Of a DNA stretch of 8,994 bases, positions 7,272-8,994 are shown piece after piece. The notes beneath the pieces are model-generated. The model made no database searches. It worked only from the letters and a program-made list of their open reading frames with translations, and was not told the origin of the DNA. The stretch is taken from positions 1 through 8,994 of the forward strand of contig JAIRLF010000146.1 in NCBI GenBank assembly GCA_031259655.1. Direction: 5' to 3'. How positions within the stretch are numbered: the stretch's first letter is position 1; the number at the start of each line of letters is the position of its first letter. Source of the DNA: Prevotellaceae bacterium. GTDB taxonomy: Bacteria > Bacteroidota > Bacteroidia > Bacteroidales > UBA932. The translations under genes were made by a program, and so were the position numbers.

Positions 7272-7491
7272 TGCTGAACTAACCTATGAAAAACTAACTT
7301 ACACGCTATGTAAACAATCGTTTTGGGAAAAAGTTCAAAAAACCTCAAAAAAATTTAATCCAAATTAGAAAAATTGAAAAACTACTATTGCCTTTTTCGT
7401 CGTAGTGTTGATTATTTTGTGAATATTCTGCATAAATTCCTCGAGTTTTCCGAATTTCACTCAAAAAAACATGTTATAGAACATATTTTTC
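7232..7491 (-). ncRNA. Candidate small RNA of unknown family
   Basis: A minus-strand promoter match at 7528-7498 and the terminator at 7271-7232 bracket about 260 nt with no convincing protein gene. The interval is AT-rich and contains local foldbacks; for example GTGAA (7419-7423) pairs with TTCAC (7456-7460). A 22-codon open frame starts at 7433 (MQNIHK to the stop at 7365) and is preceded by GAGGA a few bases before its ATG, so a small peptide cannot be excluded. I do not recognise 6S RNA, tmRNA, RNase P RNA or SRP RNA in it. The call rests on promoter plus terminator only. Confidence 0.4.
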
Positions 7492-7578
7492 TTAACACAA
7501 ATTTAGATTAACATCTAAAAAATTCAATGAAACAACTACACGTTTTACGAAAAACATGTTATTAAACATATTTTTTCT
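7465..7578. repeat. Pair of 28-29 nt direct repeats
   Basis: Copy one (7465-7492) and copy two (7550-7578) share the pattern AAAAACATGTTAT, two variable bases, AACATA and a T-run ending in CT. They differ only at the two central bases and by one T. Each contains the palindrome AACATGTT and an ATGTT-N4-AACAT dyad. A third AACATGTT occurs at 7798-7805, at the serpin start region. The 85-bp spacing is close to eight helical turns. Confidence 0.7.
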
Positions 7579-7592
7579 ATGTTAAAAAACAT
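7471..7592. promoter_or_regulatory. Three ATGTT-N4-AACAT dyads (candidate operators)
   Basis: Perfect 5-bp inverted half-sites with a four-base spacer occur at 7471-7484 (spacer ATAG), 7556-7569 (spacer ATTA) and 7579-7592 (spacer AAAA). A different dyad, TTTAGAT-N4-ATCTAAA, lies at 7502-7519 and overlaps the minus-strand -7 box. The first dyad sits just past the predicted minus-strand start, and the third lies roughly 45-58 bp upstream of the predicted plus-strand start. This layout suits a dimeric regulator serving both promoters. The regulator is not identifiable from the window. Confidence 0.45.
7498..7528 (-). promoter_or_regulatory. Candidate minus-strand promoter in the intergenic region
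   Basis: On the minus strand ATTG (7528-7525), a 19-bp spacer and TAAATTTG (7505-7498) match the Bacteroidota promoter consensus, with a perfect -7 box. Transcription would start near 7491 and run to the minus-strand terminator at 7271-7232, with no protein gene between. Confidence 0.45.
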
Positions 7593-7622
7593 AAAAAATC
7601 GCAATTACTTTGATTTTTGCCT

Positions 7623-7630
7623 TACCTTTG
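7623..7630 (+). promoter_or_regulatory. Candidate serpin promoter -7 box
   Basis: TACCTTTG followed by CATC is a perfect TAnnTTTG element in the usual Bacteroidota sequence context. No TTTG-like -33 element is found at the expected distance. Transcription would begin near 7637, leaving a leader of about 175 nt before the serpin ATG. Near matches closer to the gene (such as TATTTTTC at 7719) are weaker. Confidence 0.45.
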
Positions 7631-7662
7631 CATCTGGAAAAAATAATTTAAATAGAGTTGAA

Positions 7663-7719
7663 AACGTGGTGTCAGTCAAATTAAAGATTGGCACTTTTGT
7701 TATATACGCCCACCTCGTT
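7663..7719 (+). promoter_or_regulatory. Leader hairpin in the serpin 5' untranslated region
   Basis: AACGTGGTG (7663-7671) pairs with CACCTCGTT (7711-7719) at eight of nine positions, and the 3' arm runs into TATTTTTC. This could act as a weak intrinsic terminator or attenuator about 90 nt before the serpin start. The long 39-base loop contains a further CAAA/TTTG pairing. No known riboswitch class was recognised. Confidence 0.3.
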
Positions 7720-7812
7720 ATTTTTCTGGAATATCATGCAACGTTTTCGATAAAAATATCGTCTTATATCATAACGAAAAATATTTTTTAATTTTTTAAC
7801 ATGTTGTGTATT

Positions 7813-8994
7813 ATGAAGAAGAAATTTTATTTTGTAATGATTCTATCCGTAGCATTGTGTATCGCCTGTCAAAATGAAAATGAAGACGACACGCCAATAT
7901 ATCCACTTCCCGACGCCGAACCTATAGCGGTGCATATCAAGCAGAAAGTGACTACCGATAACACTTTTGCATTTGATGTTTTTAGAGCTACATTTGCCGA
8001 TTCGAAAGAAGCGAATGTCTTTATTTCGCCTTTGAGTATCAGTATGGCGTTCAATATGGTAATAAACGGTGCAGCCGGCGCTACGCTGGACGAGATGTTG
8101 GAAACATTACACGCTAAAGATTACACTGTTAGCGACATTAACGAACACAGTAAACTGCTTCGTTCGGAGTTGACAAGCGTCGACCCCTCAACACAGCTTT
8201 CAATCGCCAATTCAATTTGGTACAAGCAAGGTTTCCCTGTGAAAGATGCGTTTTTGGAAGTAAACCGCACGAATTACGCAGCCGAAGTGAGCGCGCTTAA
8301 CTTTTCGTCGCCGGATGCTGTAACACAGATAAATAACTGGTGTGCAAAACAAACTAACGATAAAATTAAAAGTATCCTGAAAGAGATACCTTCCGATGCT
8401 GTGATGTATCTAATTAATGCTGTCTATTTTAAGGGAATATGGGTTTCCAAATTTGACAGGAACAATACACGGAAAGAAAACTTTTATACTGCGGACGGAA
8501 AAACGAATCAGGTGCAAATGATGCGGCAAACGGCAAATTTCAATTATGGAGCGGACGAATATGGCGAATATTTGGAGCTACCGTATGGAAATCAAGCATT
8601 CAGTATGATAGTGATGCTTCCACAGGAAGATAAAACGCCGGAGACTCTAATAGAACATTTGGACAATGAGCAATGGAATCGCACATTGGAAAACATGTAT
8701 GGAAAAGAAGTAAATCTCAGTTTACCACAGTTTAAGTCGGAATGTGAATACAGGATGCACGAAAATATTTTGCCGGAATTAGGGATGAAAACCCCGTTTA
8801 CCCGTTACGCTAATTTCAGTAATATCAGCGATGTATCCATATATATTTCGGAAGTAATTCACAAAACTTTTGTCGAAGTTAATGAAGAAGGTACCGAAGC
8901 GGCTGCTGTGACAAGTATAGGAATGGAGTTAACGTCTAATATTCCTGAGCAGCCAATAGATTTTGTTGTAAATAAACCGTTTGTGTTTACTATC
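7813..8994 (+). CDS. Serpin-family protease inhibitor, lipoprotein (3' end outside the window)
   Basis: The 394 visible codons encode a serpin, a suicide inhibitor of serine or cysteine proteases. MKKK plus a hydrophobic stretch leads to ALCIAC, with Cys19 as the probable lipid-modified residue; the -3 Cys is unusual for a lipobox. The mature end is acidic (CQNENEDDTP), like the export signal that sends Bacteroidota lipoproteins to the cell surface. Serpin marks are VFISPLSISMAF (69-80), NAVYFKGIW (202-210), LPQF (304-307) and the hinge EEGTEAAAVTS (358-368), whose small residues fit an inhibitory type. Counting from Gly360 as P15 puts P1/P1' at Thr374-Ser375. The loop is about four residues longer than in alpha-1-antitrypsin, so P1 is uncertain. 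The last 20-30 residues are missing because the window ends. An upstream in-frame ATG (7801) would spoil the signal peptide. Confidence 0.93.
   Translation, partial: MKKKFYFVMILSVALCIACQNENEDDTPIYPLPDAEPIAVHIKQKVTTDNTFAFDVFRATFADSKEANVFISPLSISMAFNMVINGAAGATLDEMLETLHAKDYTVSDINEHSKLLRSELTSVDPSTQLSIANSIWYKQGFPVKDAFLEVNRTNYAAEVSALNFSSPDAVTQINNWCAKQTNDKIKSILKEIPSDAVMYLINAVYFKGIWVSKFDRNNTRKENFYTADGKTNQVQMMRQTANFNYGADEYGEYLELPYGNQAFSMIVMLPQEDKTPETLIEHLDNEQWNRTLENMYGKEVNLSLPQFKSECEYRMHENILPELGMKTPFTRYANFSNISDVSIYISEVIHKTFVEVNEEGTEAAAVTSIGMELTSNIPEQPIDFVVNKPFVFTI

Larger units (their letters stand above)
7272..7812. other. Long AT-rich non-coding region between mqnE and the serpin gene
   Basis: About 540 bp without a convincing protein gene. 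From left to right it holds the body of the candidate minus-strand RNA, the direct repeats and dyads, a minus-strand promoter match, a plus-strand -7 box, the serpin leader hairpin, and a small hairpin CGATA-AAAA-TATCG (7748-7761) close to the serpin start. A 70-codon plus-strand open frame (7579-7791) crosses the promoter and leader hairpin and has no recognisable domain, so it is not called. Confidence 0.6.

Noticed and set aside
7465..7592. CRISPR array
   Set aside because: Only two longer repeat copies are present, they are AT-rich and imperfect, there is a single spacer-like gap, and no cas gene is nearby.
7579..7791. 70-codon plus-strand open frame in the long intergenic region
   Set aside because: It covers a dyad, the candidate serpin -7 box and the leader hairpin, shows no domain, and has a composition expected from translated AT-rich sequence.

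Overview
The window looks like a chromosomal segment of a Bacteroidota bacterium, most likely Bacteroidales. The evidence is: promoter-like TAnnTTTG (-7) boxes upstream of several genes and almost no Shine-Dalgarno sites; an HU-CCDC81/SPOR protein and a plug-less outer-membrane barrel, both typical of the phylum; a lipoprotein whose mature N-terminus is acidic; and MqnE of the futalosine menaquinone route. Genus cannot be read from this sequence.

Layout: 1-222 is a leader region with a candidate ackA promoter and, at the extreme left edge, a possible minus-strand gene start. 238-2349 (+) is a tight pair, acetate kinase then a short PTA/PTB-family phosphotransacylase, followed 13 nt later by tRNA-Pro(CGG). 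2518-3084 (+) is a stand-alone pRiA4b ORF-3-like protein. The convergent strip 3085-3181 shows no convincing terminator. 3182-5948 (-) is a two-gene envelope operon: an outer-membrane beta-barrel, then an HU-like/SPOR inner-membrane protein. 6085-7197 (-) is mqnE with its own promoter. 7198-7812 is a long AT-rich non-coding region. 7813 to the right edge (+) is a lipoprotein serpin, cut off shortly after its reactive-centre loop.

Functions: ackA and the transacylase together would turn an acyl-CoA into the acid plus ATP, i.e. fermentative energy conservation. MqnE serves menaquinone synthesis and thus anaerobic respiration. The barrel/SPOR pair links outer membrane, peptidoglycan and cytoplasm in some unknown way. 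The serpin is probably a cell-surface protease inhibitor.

The least explained part is 7232-7720. It holds a well-formed minus-strand intrinsic terminator with no gene in front of it, a matching minus-strand promoter about 250 nt upstream, three ATGTT-N4-AACAT dyads within two 28-29 nt direct repeats, and an outward plus-strand promoter towards the serpin. I read this as an undescribed small-RNA gene and a shared control region; this is inference from sequence pattern only.
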